A stretch of 25,260 bases of DNA from DASYAE01 sp036501535 (lineage in GTDB: Bacteria; Actinomycetota; Actinomycetes; Streptomycetales; Catenulisporaceae), in contig DASYAE010000020.1 in the NCBI GenBank assembly GCA_036501535.1, positions 1 to 25,260 of the forward strand, read 5' to 3'. Both the position numbers and the translations under genes were made by a program. Shown one piece after another: positions 1-7,834 of the stretch. Position 1 is the stretch's first letter. Each line of letters starts with the position of its first letter. The notes under the pieces were generated by a model, which ran no database searches, was not told where the DNA came from, and saw only the letters and a list, made by a program, of their open reading frames with translations.

Positions 1-485
1 GTGCCGCCGTCGCTGTTGACCGTGCCCTCGAAGGTGCCCGCTGCGTTGGGAGAGCCGCTGTAGTTCTCCTCGACGTAGTACTCGACCAGCGGGCTGGTCG
101 ACCAGCCGTACAGCGAGATGAGCGAGGTGCCGCCGGAGGCGCTCAGGCTGCTGGAGAAGCTGATCGACCGGCTGGTGCTGCCCGGGTTCCAGCCGATGCC
201 GCCGACGAAGTCGCCGATGTTGCTCCAGTTGGCGGAGTAGCTGGTGCCCGAGTTCAGGGTGATGCAGGCGGTCCCGCTGTTGTTGGTGTACATCGAGTAG
301 TAGCTGCCGTCGATGGTGCCGGTCTGGCTCGAGCAGACCTGCGTCGCGGCGCTGGCGGCCGTGCCGGGCAGGATCGTCAGGCCCGCGGCCAGCACCGCGG
401 CCATCGCGGTGGTGCAGGCGGCGCTGACGAGCAGCCTGAAGCGGCGGCTCCTGGGCGGAATCGGGCGGACGGTGGATTCGTCCAC
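1..485 (-). CDS. GH11 endo-1,4-beta-xylanase, secreted (3' end cut by window edge)
   Basis: Secreted endo-xylanase that would cut the beta-1,4-xylan backbone outside the cell. The visible 161 codons begin with a basic stretch and a hydrophobic signal peptide ending near ATAASAA (about residues 1-45). The GH11 jelly-roll follows: TIDGSYYSMYTNN, NWSNIGDFVGGIGWNPGS, SLYGWSTSPLVEYYVEENY, and GTVNSDGG at the edge. The Glu in PLVEYY is the family's catalytic nucleophile; the acid/base Glu lies outside the window. The start is GTG at 485, preceded by GGAGAAGGAG with a 7-nt gap; an ATG slightly upstream is out of frame. Cys residues in the N-terminal strands (VCSSQ, TACIT) are less usual for GH11 and could form a disulfide (inference). 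The family assignment is firm. Whether a C-terminal binding module follows cannot be seen. Confidence 0.93.
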   Translation of the reverse strand, partial: MDESTVRPIPPRSRRFRLLVSAACTTAMAAVLAAGLTILPGTAASAATQVCSSQTGTIDGSYYSMYTNNSGTACITLNSGTSYSANWSNIGDFVGGIGWNPGSTSRSISFSSSLSASGGTSLISLYGWSTSPLVEYYVEENYSGSPNAAGTFEGTVNSDGG

Positions 486-593
486 GTGTGTGCTCCTTCT
501 CCATCGAAGGCTGATAAGAAGCCGGGAGGGGCGGGACGGACCCGGCGGCGCGCGCGAGTTGTTTCGATCGTTGTAGGAATCTGTCGCTGCGGG

Positions 594-623
594 AGTATCG
601 ATCCGCCGGCGCCGGCTTGGCAA
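594..623 (-). promoter_or_regulatory. Candidate promoter of the xylanase gene
   Basis: On the minus strand TTGCCA (623-618) is followed after 18 nt by GATACT (599-594), a reasonable housekeeping-sigma match. It would give a leader of about 100 nt before the GTG at 485. This is a pattern match only. Confidence 0.33.
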
Positions 624-774
624 CAACTTCCGGTTCGAATCCCGAAACCCTGCGCCGGACAAGCCGATCCAGGTCGTCATCTGGTCTGCTCAGCCCCCAT
701 GATCCGGGCTGACTGTGTTCGAATTCGGCTGGTGGAAGTTGCAAGCGGTGCGATCGTGCCGGATCCGGAGCCTT

Positions 775-785
775 CGAAACTTTCG
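775..785. promoter_or_regulatory. CGAAA-C-TTTCG palindrome upstream of the xylanase
   Basis: A perfect 5-1-5 inverted repeat lies in the gap between the xylanase and the rhamnosidase terminator. GAAA/TTTC inverted repeats of this shape have been described upstream of actinobacterial xylanase genes as regulator sites. The site is about 290 nt upstream of the start codon, which is far for a simple repressor. Confidence 0.42.
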
Positions 786-821
786 GGATCAGATCCGTAG
801 CGCGGGCAGGCAGAAGCAACA

Positions 822-860
822 GCGGGGATCAGCAGCACTCTGAGTGCTGCTGATCCCCGC
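822..860. terminator. Perfect 19-bp hairpin terminator after the rhamnosidase
   Basis: The arms 822-840 and 842-860 are exact reverse complements around one central base; a real loop would open about 5-7 nt. It starts 36 nt beyond the rhamnosidase stop codon. There is no U-tract, as is common for actinobacterial terminators. It also shields the xylanase promoter from read-through. Confidence 0.85.
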
Positions 861-896
861 CGTCGAGGGGTCCTTCGCCGCGGGCCCGGCTCAGGC

Positions 897-3800
897 TCAG
901 GCGGTCAGCTCGGTGCGGCCCGGCAGCAGGTCGGCCACCACCGTGTCGCCGTCCAGCGAAAGCGGGCGCCTGGCCGGGCCGGAGACGTGGAAGTCGGCGA
1001 GCTTCCCGGTGCCCAGCGGCCAGCGCAGCGTCCCGGTCGTGTTGCCGGGCAGCGTCACCGCGATCCGCAGGCGCGGCGACTGCTCGATGTCGACCCCGAC
1101 CATGCCGCGCACGGTGGCCACCGTGCCGGACGCCGCGGCCAGCGGGCCGGGCTGCGGGGCGACCTGGACGACGCTTCCGCCGGGCTCGGTGACCCGCACG
1201 CCGAGCAGGTAGCGCGGGATGATGTTCGCCGGGGCGGAGGACCACGGGTGGCTGAAGGTCGTGTTGGACTTGATGGTGGGCGACCAGGCCTCCATCGTCT
1301 GCGTCGCGTCCCAGGTGTCCATCATGGCCAGCCACGAGGTCGCGCTGGTGCTGGTCATCACGGCGAGCGCGGCGTCGGCCCGGCCGCCGCGGTACAGCGC
1401 CTCGAGCAGCCACTGCACCGCGTTGGAGCTCACCCGCACCGGGTTGGCGGCGTCGCTGACCAGCCAGGCGGCGATCGCAGAAAGCTGATCGTCCTCGGGG
1501 ACGCCGAGCGCCGCGGAGTAGGAGCTGGCGTGCTGTGCCTGGTGCTGCGTGCCGAGCCCGTCGTAGTACGCGCCGGCCGCGGCGTCGTAGAGCTGGGTGT
1601 TGACCGCGTTGCGCATGGTGGCCGCGATCGTCTGGTAGTGGGTGACCAGATCGGGCCGCCCGGCGACCTGCGCGGCCTGCGCGAGCAGGACGAAGGCCTG
1701 GTACTGCCAGGCGTTCACCACGGTGTTGACGTTCTCGAAGACGTAGCCGTCGCGCTCGTTGGTGGGCCAGTCGACGATGTCCTGGGTCGGCAGGTTCGGG
1801 TTCTTGTCCAGGAAGCCGGCCGGGTCCAGCAGGCTCTCGTCCTGCTCGGCCACGTGCAGCGGGAAGTCCGCGACCAGCGCGTCCGGGTCGCCGGTCTCCA
1901 GGTACTCCTCCCACGCCGTGGTGATCGACATGAAGTGGTACTCGGTCGGCCACTGCGGGTGGCGCAGCAGGTAGCGGTTGGTCTGCCGGACGATGTCGTA
2001 GCTGCGCGAGTTCGCCATCTCGCCGCGGCCGTGCACGACGAGGTCGCCCTCGTACATGTCGCGCTCGCGGGTCGGGCTGTCCATGTGCATGTCCTGGCGG
2101 TTCGCCGCGATGGTGTAGGAGCACAGCCCCCAGACCCGGTCCAGGGCGGCGTTCGACGAGGTGAACGTGCCGACCGGTCCGGGCTGCGGCACGACCTGCT
2201 CGAGCAGCGTCACCGCGTGGGCGAGGTCGAGCGAGGGGTCGGTGGTCAGCTGCGCCCACCGGAAGTTGCGATAGCCCCAGTGCTCGATGGTCTGCGGGCC
2301 GTCGCGGAGCGTCCAAATGTCCTGATACGTCGTCTGGGCGCGAAGCTCGTAGCGCACCGTGCCGTCCGCGTTGAGCTCCTCGCCGAGCTGGATGATCACG
2401 CTCGTGCCCTCAGTACCCTTAGGCGCGGTGAGGGTGAGGCGCAGCCCTGCGGTGATCTCCTTGCCGGTGTCTATCAGCCAGACGCCCGCGCCCTTGTTGG
2501 TCACCGCGGCGGGCGCCCGCTCGATCCGGGAGACGGGCCCGGTCAGGCTGGGGGTCAGGCCACTGAGCTGGGTCGCGGCGGCCACCGCCGGGGTGAAATC
2601 AGTGCCCTTGTAGCCGGGTGCGGTCCAGCCGACCGGCTCGTTCGCGGCGACGTAGCCCTCGTTCGGGGCGACGTAGTAGACGTCGTTGAACGTGCCCGAA
2701 TACGGCAGCCAGGAGCCGCCCGCGCGCACCTGCCAGGTCTCGTCCGAGCCGACGCTGACCACCCGGCCGTCGCTGTAGTACACGTCGACCAGCGCCTGGA
2801 ACTGCTGGCCGGACTCGGTCCAGCACTGGAACGCCAGCGCGTTGGCCCGGCCGGCGTGGAGCAGCCTGCTGATGTCATGGCTCTGGTAGTACGGCACGTC
2901 CTGGGTGCGGGCCGGGCCGACGCCGACGTGGGTGCCGTTGCACCAGGCGCGGTAGACGTACTGGCGCGCGCCGGTCGGCGACTGCGCGGTGGCGTGGAGG
3001 AACGCCGCGCTGATCGTCCCGGCGGGCAGCGCGAACTCGTGCCGCAGCAGCGCCCAGTAATCCGGCCCCGGGATGCCGAGCACGCCCGCGGTCGAGTTGC
3101 CGATCAGCAGGCCACCGGTCTGGATACTGCCGAAGCCCGGGTAGTCGAGCTCTGAGGCGAACGGGTTGGTGTAGAGCACCGTCCCGCTCAGGTCGGTGAC
3201 GGTGACCGGCCCGCACAGGAACGACTCGGTGCTGCCCGTGCGCAGCCCGAAACCGCCGGGCTGGACGGTGATCCCGGTCGTGGTGTCCACGACCTGGCCG
3301 TTGATCGACGTGGTCACCGTCGTGCCGTTCGCCTCGACCCGCACGTCCATGGCCGTGCCGCTGGGGATCTCCACCGCGAGGGTGACCAGCTCGAGCACCG
3401 TGTAGGTGCCGTTGACCAGGATGTGCTTGCGCAGCAGGCCGGGGGAGCCGGCGTTGAGCTGCCACATGTAGCCGTTGCGCACGTCGTAGGAGGTGCGCAG
3501 GAAGATGCCGGCGCGCAGCTGCTCGATGGTGATGGAGGCCTCGAACACGGCGTTCTCGAACTGCGTGTCCGGGGGCAGCGTCGGGGCGCTGCCCCAGACG
3601 GTGCCGGCCGGCGACCAGTCCGCGTCGGCGAGCGGCCCGACGGCGATCCGGGCCGGCGCGGACCACGGCGTGGTCAGCGAGGCGCGGCCGGCGCCGAGCG
3701 CGGAGCGCACCCGCCAGGAGGCGAGCGAGCGCGCGGGCAGCGGATCGAACGGCCACGCCACCGCGGCGGACGCGGAGGACGAGGCGGCGGCCGCGGTCGA

Positions 3801-4169
3801 GACGTGCGCGCCGGGCACGAAGCCGCGCGGGTCCCTGGTCATCTGGATCTCGTAGCCGGTCTGCAGCAGGCCGGAGGCGCCGACCGCGGGCACCTGCCAC
3901 CACAGCCGTGGCGAGCCGTCCAGGACGCCGACCGCGTCGTCGCGAAGCCCGGTCATCAGCGCCGAGGGCGCCACGGCCGAGGAATCAGCGGACGACGACG
4001 CGGCCGCCGCGCCCGCCGTCGACGAGCCTGCTGCCGCGGCGCCGCCGGACGCGGTGGCCGCGTCGGCCGGTGAGCCCGCGCCCAGGGCCACGGCGCTGCC
4101 GCCGGCGGCGGCCAGACCGAGGAAACCGCGGCGGCTGAGGGCGTGGGGAACGTCGGCGGGTTCGTTCAT
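897..4169 (-). CDS. GH78 alpha-L-rhamnosidase, Tat-exported, with concanavalin-like insert
   Basis: A 1090-residue exo-enzyme expected to release terminal alpha-L-rhamnose from plant polysaccharides or glycosides outside the cell. The N-terminus carries a twin-arginine signal (SRRGFLGLAAAGG, about residues 12-24) and an Ala/Ser-rich spacer. An Fn3-like N-terminal rhamnosidase domain follows. At about 200-335 there is a concanavalin/LamG-like insert (FENAVFEASITIEQL ... LCGPVTVTDLSG). The accessory beta domains, the (alpha/alpha)6 catalytic barrel and a C-terminal beta domain come next. The DSPTRERDMYEGD motif near 694-706 aligns with the family motif holding the general acid Glu. TWDATQTMEAW near 952-962 carries the likely catalytic base Glu, followed by SHPWSSAPANIIPRYLLG. 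The start is ATG at 4169 with GGAG five nt upstream; extending to 4235 has no such site and would spoil the Tat signal. It has no CBM2, unlike the two hydrolases further right. Confidence 0.93.
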   Translation of the reverse strand: MNEPADVPHALSRRGFLGLAAAGGSAVALGAGSPADAATASGGAAAAGSSTAGAAAASSSADSSAVAPSALMTGLRDDAVGVLDGSPRLWWQVPAVGASGLLQTGYEIQMTRDPRGFVPGAHVSTAAAASSSASAAVAWPFDPLPARSLASWRVRSALGAGRASLTTPWSAPARIAVGPLADADWSPAGTVWGSAPTLPPDTQFENAVFEASITIEQLRAGIFLRTSYDVRNGYMWQLNAGSPGLLRKHILVNGTYTVLELVTLAVEIPSGTAMDVRVEANGTTVTTSINGQVVDTTTGITVQPGGFGLRTGSTESFLCGPVTVTDLSGTVLYTNPFASELDYPGFGSIQTGGLLIGNSTAGVLGIPGPDYWALLRHEFALPAGTISAAFLHATAQSPTGARQYVYRAWCNGTHVGVGPARTQDVPYYQSHDISRLLHAGRANALAFQCWTESGQQFQALVDVYYSDGRVVSVGSDETWQVRAGGSWLPYSGTFNDVYYVAPNEGYVAANEPVGWTAPGYKGTDFTPAVAAATQLSGLTPSLTGPVSRIERAPAAVTNKGAGVWLIDTGKEITAGLRLTLTAPKGTEGTSVIIQLGEELNADGTVRYELRAQTTYQDIWTLRDGPQTIEHWGYRNFRWAQLTTDPSLDLAHAVTLLEQVVPQPGPVGTFTSSNAALDRVWGLCSYTIAANRQDMHMDSPTRERDMYEGDLVVHGRGEMANSRSYDIVRQTNRYLLRHPQWPTEYHFMSITTAWEEYLETGDPDALVADFPLHVAEQDESLLDPAGFLDKNPNLPTQDIVDWPTNERDGYVFENVNTVVNAWQYQAFVLLAQAAQVAGRPDLVTHYQTIAATMRNAVNTQLYDAAAGAYYDGLGTQHQAQHASSYSAALGVPEDDQLSAIAAWLVSDAANPVRVSSNAVQWLLEALYRGGRADAALAVMTSTSATSWLAMMDTWDATQTMEAWSPTIKSNTTFSHPWSSAPANIIPRYLLGVRVTEPGGSVVQVAPQPGPLAAASGTVATVRGMVGVDIEQSPRLRIAVTLPGNTTGTLRWPLGTGKLADFHVSGPARRPLSLDGDTVVADLLPGRTELTA

Positions 4170-4310
4170 TTCGTCTCCAGTGACGTGAGCGGCGCCGGCC
4201 GGCCGGATCATCACCCGTACATCCCGCGGGCCCACCCGACGGACTTCCCCGTCAGTCCCGGTCCCGCGCGGCCGGCCGCCCCGTGAGCGAGCAGTACGGA
4301 CTCTGTCTGA

Positions 4311-4322
4311 TGAAACATTTCA
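4311..4322. promoter_or_regulatory. TGAAA-n2-TTTCA operator-like palindrome, copy 1
   Basis: TGAAACATTTCA is one base from TGAAACGTTTCA, a typical LacI-family operator shape. It lies 142 nt upstream of the rhamnosidase ATG. A second copy follows 87 bp away. Confidence 0.5.
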
Positions 4323-4397
4323 AAGCCGTGATCGCGTTTCGGCTTCCTTGTCAGTAGCCGTAATCGCTGAGATCCGGGCGTGGGTGGCCCAGTGAGA

Positions 4398-4409
4398 TGA
4401 AACCTTTCA
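4398..4409. promoter_or_regulatory. TGAAA-n2-TTTCA operator-like palindrome, copy 2
   Basis: TGAAACCTTTCA repeats the copy at 4311-4322, including the preceding GA. Two sites 87 bp apart on an otherwise GC-rich background suggest cooperative or looping repression of the rhamnosidase by a sugar-responsive regulator, which is not encoded in the window as far as I can see. Confidence 0.5.
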
Positions 4410-4522
4410 GAGTCGGCGGGCTCAACGTAGCCGGGCCACCGGGCCCTGTCAAGGATTCACCCCTCTCCCGGACGGGCCGCCGCGGTGCATGCCCTCGCCG
4501 GCAGCGCGGCCCGGGCCGCGGA

Positions 4523-4550
4523 TTGTCAGGCTCTTATGAGTAAGTACTGT
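4523..4550 (+). promoter_or_regulatory. Candidate promoter of the acyl-CoA synthetase
   Basis: TTGTCA (4523-4528) and TACTGT (4545-4550) are separated by 16 nt, giving a leader of about 70 nt to the ATG at 4628. An inverted repeat, CAGGCTCT (4527-4534) with AGAGCCTG (4556-4563), brackets the -10 element and would suit an operator. This is pattern-based only. Confidence 0.38.
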
Positions 4551-4627
4551 GTGACAGAGCCTGGTCCGCGGTGCCCCGTTCGGCGCGGAGTCTTTCCCGG
4601 CGTCCGCGCAGCGACCAGAATGCCTCC

Positions 4628-6349
4628 ATGGAGTCGACGGCGACCGAGAAGTACCGCGCTGCGCGCGACGTGCTGCAGGAGCTCTCCCGCGACTACGGCG
4701 CGGCGGTCGAGCGCTTCGCCTGGCCGGACTTCGGGGACCGGTTCAACTGGGCCGTCGACTGGTTCGACGCGGTCGCCCGCGGCGTGGAGCGCACCGCGCT
4801 GTGGATCGTCGAGCCGGACGGGAGCGAGGCGAAGTACTCCTTCGACGCGATGGCCCGCCGCTCCGACCAGGTCGCCGCACACCTCGCGGCACACGGGGTG
4901 GCCCGCGGCGACCGGGTGCTGCTGATGCTGAACAACCAGGTCGAGTTGTGGGAGTCGATGCTCGCGGTAATGAAGCTCGGCGCCGTGATCATGCCGACGA
5001 CCACCGCCTTCGGGCCGGGCGACCTGGCCGACCGGGTGGGGCGCGGCGGGGCGCGGCACGTGCTGGCCAACGCGGCCGACACGGCCAAGTTCGACGCCGT
5101 GCCCGGCGACTACGGCCGCTTCGCCGTCGCCGCGCGCGAGAGCACCGACGTGCCCGAGGGCTGGATCTCCTACCACGACGCCTATGCGCTCGACGTCCCG
5201 CCGGCCGCGCACCCGGGCACCGCCCCGTCCGACCCGCAGCTGCTCTACTTCACCTCCGGCACGACGAACCGGCCGAAACTGGTCGAGCACACGCAGGTCT
5301 CCTATCCCGTCGGCCACCTCGCGACGTCCTTCTGGGTCGCGGCCCGACCGGGCGACGTGCACCTGAACATCTCCTCGCCCGGCTGGGCGAAGCACGCGTG
5401 GAGCTGCTTCTTCGCCCCGTGGATCGCCGAGGCGACGATCTTCGTCTACAACTACGGGCGCTTCGACGCCGCCGGGCTGCTCGGGCAGATCAGGCGCGCC
5501 GGGGTCAACACGTTCTGCGCGCCGCCGACCGTGTGGCGCATGCTCATCAAGGCCGACCTGACCGGCGGCCCCGGCCGGCTGCGCGAGCTGATGTCCGCGG
5601 GCGAGCCGCTGAACCCGGAGGTCATGGACCAGGTGCGCGCCGCCTGGGGCCTGACGATCCGGGACGGCTACGGCCAGACGGAGCTGCCGCTGGCGATCGG
5701 CAACGTGCCCGGCATGCCGGTCAAGCCCGGGTCGATGGGCCTGCCGCTGCCCGGCGTGCCGATCGTGCTGGTGGACCCGGCCACCGGCGAGCCGGCCGAC
5801 GAGGGCGAGATCTGCGTGGACCTCGCGCGGCGGCCGATGAGCCTGATGACGGAGTATAAGGACGACCCACAGCGCAACGCCGAGGCGATGGCGGACGGCT
5901 ACTACCACACCGGCGACACCGCCTCGCGGGACGCCGAGGGATACATCTTCTACATCGGCCGCACCGACGACGTGTTCAAGGCCTCCGATTACAAGATCTC
6001 GCCGTTCGAGCTGGAGAGCGTGCTGATCGAGCACCCGGCCGTCGCCGAGGCCGCCGTCGTCCCCGCGCCCGACGCGCTGCGCCTGGCCGTGCCGAAGGCC
6101 TACATCGCGCTGGCCGCGGGCCACGAGCCGTCCAAGGAGACCGCGTTCGAGATCCTGCGGCACGCGCGCGAGCACCTGGCGCCCTACCAGCGCGTGCGCC
6201 GTATCGAGTTCTTCGAGCTGCCCAAGACCATCTCCGGCAAGATCCGCCGGGTCGACCTGCGCGCCCGCGAGGAGCGCGCCGCCCTCGGGCAGGCGGAGCT
6301 GACCGAGTGGCGCGACGAGGATTTCCCGGAGCTGCGGGGCCGGGAGTAG
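4628..6349 (+). CDS. Acyl-CoA synthetase (AMP-forming), medium-chain/ACSM-like
   Basis: A 573-residue cytoplasmic ANL-family enzyme that activates a carboxylic acid with ATP to acyl-AMP and then to acyl-CoA. The phosphate-binding motif YFTSGTTNRPK is at about 207-217, the adenylate-binding YGQTE lies in the middle, and YHTGDTASRD and GRTDDVFKASDYKISPFELES mark the hinge and C-terminal domain. The acyl-adenylation lysine is in TISGKIRR, at about 538. SPGWAKHAWSCFFAPW resembles acetyl-/medium-chain acyl-CoA synthetases; the true acid substrate cannot be read from the sequence. The start at 4628 begins the recognisable N-terminal domain (MESTATEKYRAARD) but has only a weak Shine-Dalgarno, so an upstream start at 4571 remains possible. 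The gene stands alone between hemicellulase genes with no beta-oxidation partner. An 11-bp tandem duplication straddles its stop codon. Confidence 0.88.
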   Translation: MESTATEKYRAARDVLQELSRDYGAAVERFAWPDFGDRFNWAVDWFDAVARGVERTALWIVEPDGSEAKYSFDAMARRSDQVAAHLAAHGVARGDRVLLMLNNQVELWESMLAVMKLGAVIMPTTTAFGPGDLADRVGRGGARHVLANAADTAKFDAVPGDYGRFAVAARESTDVPEGWISYHDAYALDVPPAAHPGTAPSDPQLLYFTSGTTNRPKLVEHTQVSYPVGHLATSFWVAARPGDVHLNISSPGWAKHAWSCFFAPWIAEATIFVYNYGRFDAAGLLGQIRRAGVNTFCAPPTVWRMLIKADLTGGPGRLRELMSAGEPLNPEVMDQVRAAWGLTIRDGYGQTELPLAIGNVPGMPVKPGSMGLPLPGVPIVLVDPATGEPADEGEICVDLARRPMSLMTEYKDDPQRNAEAMADGYYHTGDTASRDAEGYIFYIGRTDDVFKASDYKISPFELESVLIEHPAVAEAAVVPAPDALRLAVPKAYIALAAGHEPSKETAFEILRHAREHLAPYQRVRRIEFFELPKTISGKIRRVDLRAREERAALGQAELTEWRDEDFPELRGRE

Positions 6350-6368
6350 TAGGCATGTAGTAGGCATG
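6347..6368 (+). repeat. 11-bp tandem duplication over a stop codon
   Basis: TAGTAGGCATG occurs twice back to back (6347-6357 and 6358-6368). The first TAG is the stop codon of the acyl-CoA synthetase. It looks like a slippage duplication and leaves the protein unchanged. Confidence 0.85.
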
Positions 6369-6502
6369 ATGCGCTGCGCTGCGCGGCGGGCGGTCGCGCC
6401 GGTTGGCGCAGACGCGCCCGTCCGGTGATACCCCCGCGGTACCCCCGGGCGGATGCCTGGATATCCGGCTCTCGCCTGTGTACCTGCGTCTGCGCCTTGC
6501 GG

Positions 6503-6535
6503 CGGGCCGCGCCTGCCCGGCCCGACGTCAGTTTT
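6503..6535 (+). terminator. Possible weak terminator after the acyl-CoA synthetase
   Basis: CGGGCCG (6503-6509) pairs with CGGCCCG (6518-6524) over an 8-nt loop, and four T residues follow at 6532-6535. The stem is short and the T run is 7 nt away. It lies in the 250-nt convergent gap before the AraC gene. Confidence 0.3.
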
Positions 6536-6599
6536 CTGCGAGATCAATGCTCCGTCTTGTAAAAAAGGGACATCGGGCGGATGCGGACGGCGCGCCGAG

Positions 6600-7610
6600 T
6601 CAGCCCCAGCCGGGCACCGGCGGCAGCGTGATGCTGGTGACGTGGCCGGGGACCCGCTCGGTCAGCGGATTCGAGCCGCCGCTCGCGATACGTAGGGCGC
6701 GGTAGCCGGTCGGCGTCATCCCCAGCAGGCCCCGGAACGACTTCACCAGGTGCGCCTGGTCGTGGTAGCCGGCGCCGTGCGCGACCTCGGCGAGCGACGC
6801 GCCCGTGGCCTCGAGGCGCAGCGCCCGCTGCAGCCGGGCCACCATCGTCACCTCGTGCGGGGACATGCCGACGTAGTGGTCGAACTGCCGGCGCAGATGC
6901 CGCACGGACCATTCGAGCTCTGCGGCCAGCTGCCCGGCGGTCGGCACGTCGTACTGCCGCAGCCGGCGCCAGGCGTATTCCACCTGCGGCGGGCAGGGCT
7001 CCGTCTGCAGGAACCGGTCGCTGAGGAACCCTTCCAGCAGCGCCAGCCTGACATCCCAGTCGGCCGTGTCCGCCATCCGCCGGAGCAGTTCGTCCGCTCC
7101 GGGGCCCAGCACGTCGCCGGGGGAGTGCATCCCGTGCGCGAGGTCCCGCATCGGCAGGCCGAGCACCCGGCAGGCGGCCATCGGCGTCATCGCGGTCTCC
7201 ACGAACGAGAACCGCCCGCCGGGCCGGCCGACGTGCGGGACGGATCGCGGTGCGCTGACCATGCTCGCCAGCCGCACCGTCCGCGCCCCCGCCCGCGCCG
7301 GGTCCGGGGCAGGCGAGTCAGAATCCGTACCCGTGTCCGCCTCGGAGGCGGGCAGCACGATGAACGGATCGTTGAACCCGAACACGAGGTTCATCAGCCC
7401 GGTGGGCACCTCGAGCCGGCCGCGGCCGCCGACCGCGACCAGGTCGATCGCCCGCAGCGGCGCGACGGCCGCGGCGAGCGCGCCGGTCGGCTGCCGCCGC
7501 CGGAAGGTCACCTGCGGCCCGCCCCGGGCGTCGGCACTCGGCGCGGACCGGGCGCGGTCCTGCGCCGGTGCGCGCACGGCGGTGGCGGTGAGCTGCGGTG
7601 ATGAGGTCAT
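6600..7610 (-). CDS. AraC-family transcriptional regulator
   Basis: A 336-residue DNA-binding regulator. The C-terminal third (about 220-325) is an AraC/XylS double helix-turn-helix: TAGQLAAELEWSVRHLRRQFDHYVGM is helix-turn-helix one, and ASLAEVAHGAGYHDQAHLVKSF with GMTPTGYR is the conserved second motif. The N-terminal ~200 residues are a beta-rich sensor-type domain (LMNLVFGFNDPFIVLPA, MVSAPRSVPHV), reminiscent of the DUF6597-type AraC sensors rather than a cupin sugar-binding domain; the ligand is unknown. The start is ATG at 7610 with GGGAG seven nt upstream; the open frame extends 29 codons further without a better site. It sits between the synthetase and the GH51-like gene with its own upstream gap, so it may control either side or act elsewhere. 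Confidence 0.9.
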   Translation of the reverse strand: MTSSPQLTATAVRAPAQDRARSAPSADARGGPQVTFRRRQPTGALAAAVAPLRAIDLVAVGGRGRLEVPTGLMNLVFGFNDPFIVLPASEADTGTDSDSPAPDPARAGARTVRLASMVSAPRSVPHVGRPGGRFSFVETAMTPMAACRVLGLPMRDLAHGMHSPGDVLGPGADELLRRMADTADWDVRLALLEGFLSDRFLQTEPCPPQVEYAWRRLRQYDVPTAGQLAAELEWSVRHLRRQFDHYVGMSPHEVTMVARLQRALRLEATGASLAEVAHGAGYHDQAHLVKSFRGLLGMTPTGYRALRIASGGSNPLTERVPGHVTSITLPPVPGWG

Positions 7611-7768
7611 CTCGTCGCTCCCGAGGATTCCCCTCCACTGGCCGGACAATGTCCGTCTTACCACGCTTCGATGAACGCGGAACGTGCGCGCCCCCAAGAG
7701 AAACCGTGCGCCGTGCGGGAGCGACCGAACCAGGATACTGATCGTTGCGGGAGCGGGCGGGACGAACG

Positions 7769-7804
7769 GCCGTGCCCCGCACCCGATTCGGTGCGGGGCA
7801 CGGC
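7769..7804. terminator. Perfect 15-bp hairpin terminator after the GH51-like gene
   Basis: Arms 7769-7783 and 7790-7804 are exact reverse complements with a 6-nt loop (CGATTC). The hairpin begins 30 nt past the GH51-like stop codon. It also lies upstream of the AraC gene on the same strand and so separates the two transcripts. Confidence 0.85.
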
Positions 7805-7834
7805 GTGTGCGTACTTATTTGGCGGCGGCTGGGA

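Larger units (their letters stand above)
486..821. other. Non-coding gap upstream of the xylanase
   Basis: About 340 nt of regulatory DNA for the minus-strand xylanase. It holds the Shine-Dalgarno sequence next to the start, the candidate promoter at 594-623 and the CGAAACTTTCG palindrome at 775-785. Open frames across it have no recognisable domain and no ribosome-binding site, and I do not regard them as genes. Confidence 0.6.
4170..4627. other. Divergent regulatory gap, rhamnosidase / acyl-CoA synthetase
   Basis: A 458-nt non-coding stretch between two divergent genes. The rhamnosidase-side half holds the two TGAAAnnTTTCA palindromes. The right half holds a candidate promoter (4523-4550) and an 8-bp inverted repeat around its start region (4527-4534 with 4556-4563). 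I see no gene here. Confidence 0.6.

Noticed and set aside
486..800. Plus-strand open frame of 104 codons upstream of the rhamnosidase terminator
   Set aside because: It has no Shine-Dalgarno, no domain and atypical composition, and it overlaps the predicted xylanase promoter.
4526..6547. Open frame of 673 codons on the minus strand
   Set aside because: It is antisense to the acyl-CoA synthetase, whose motifs are clear. The reverse frame is low-complexity and has no ribosome-binding site.
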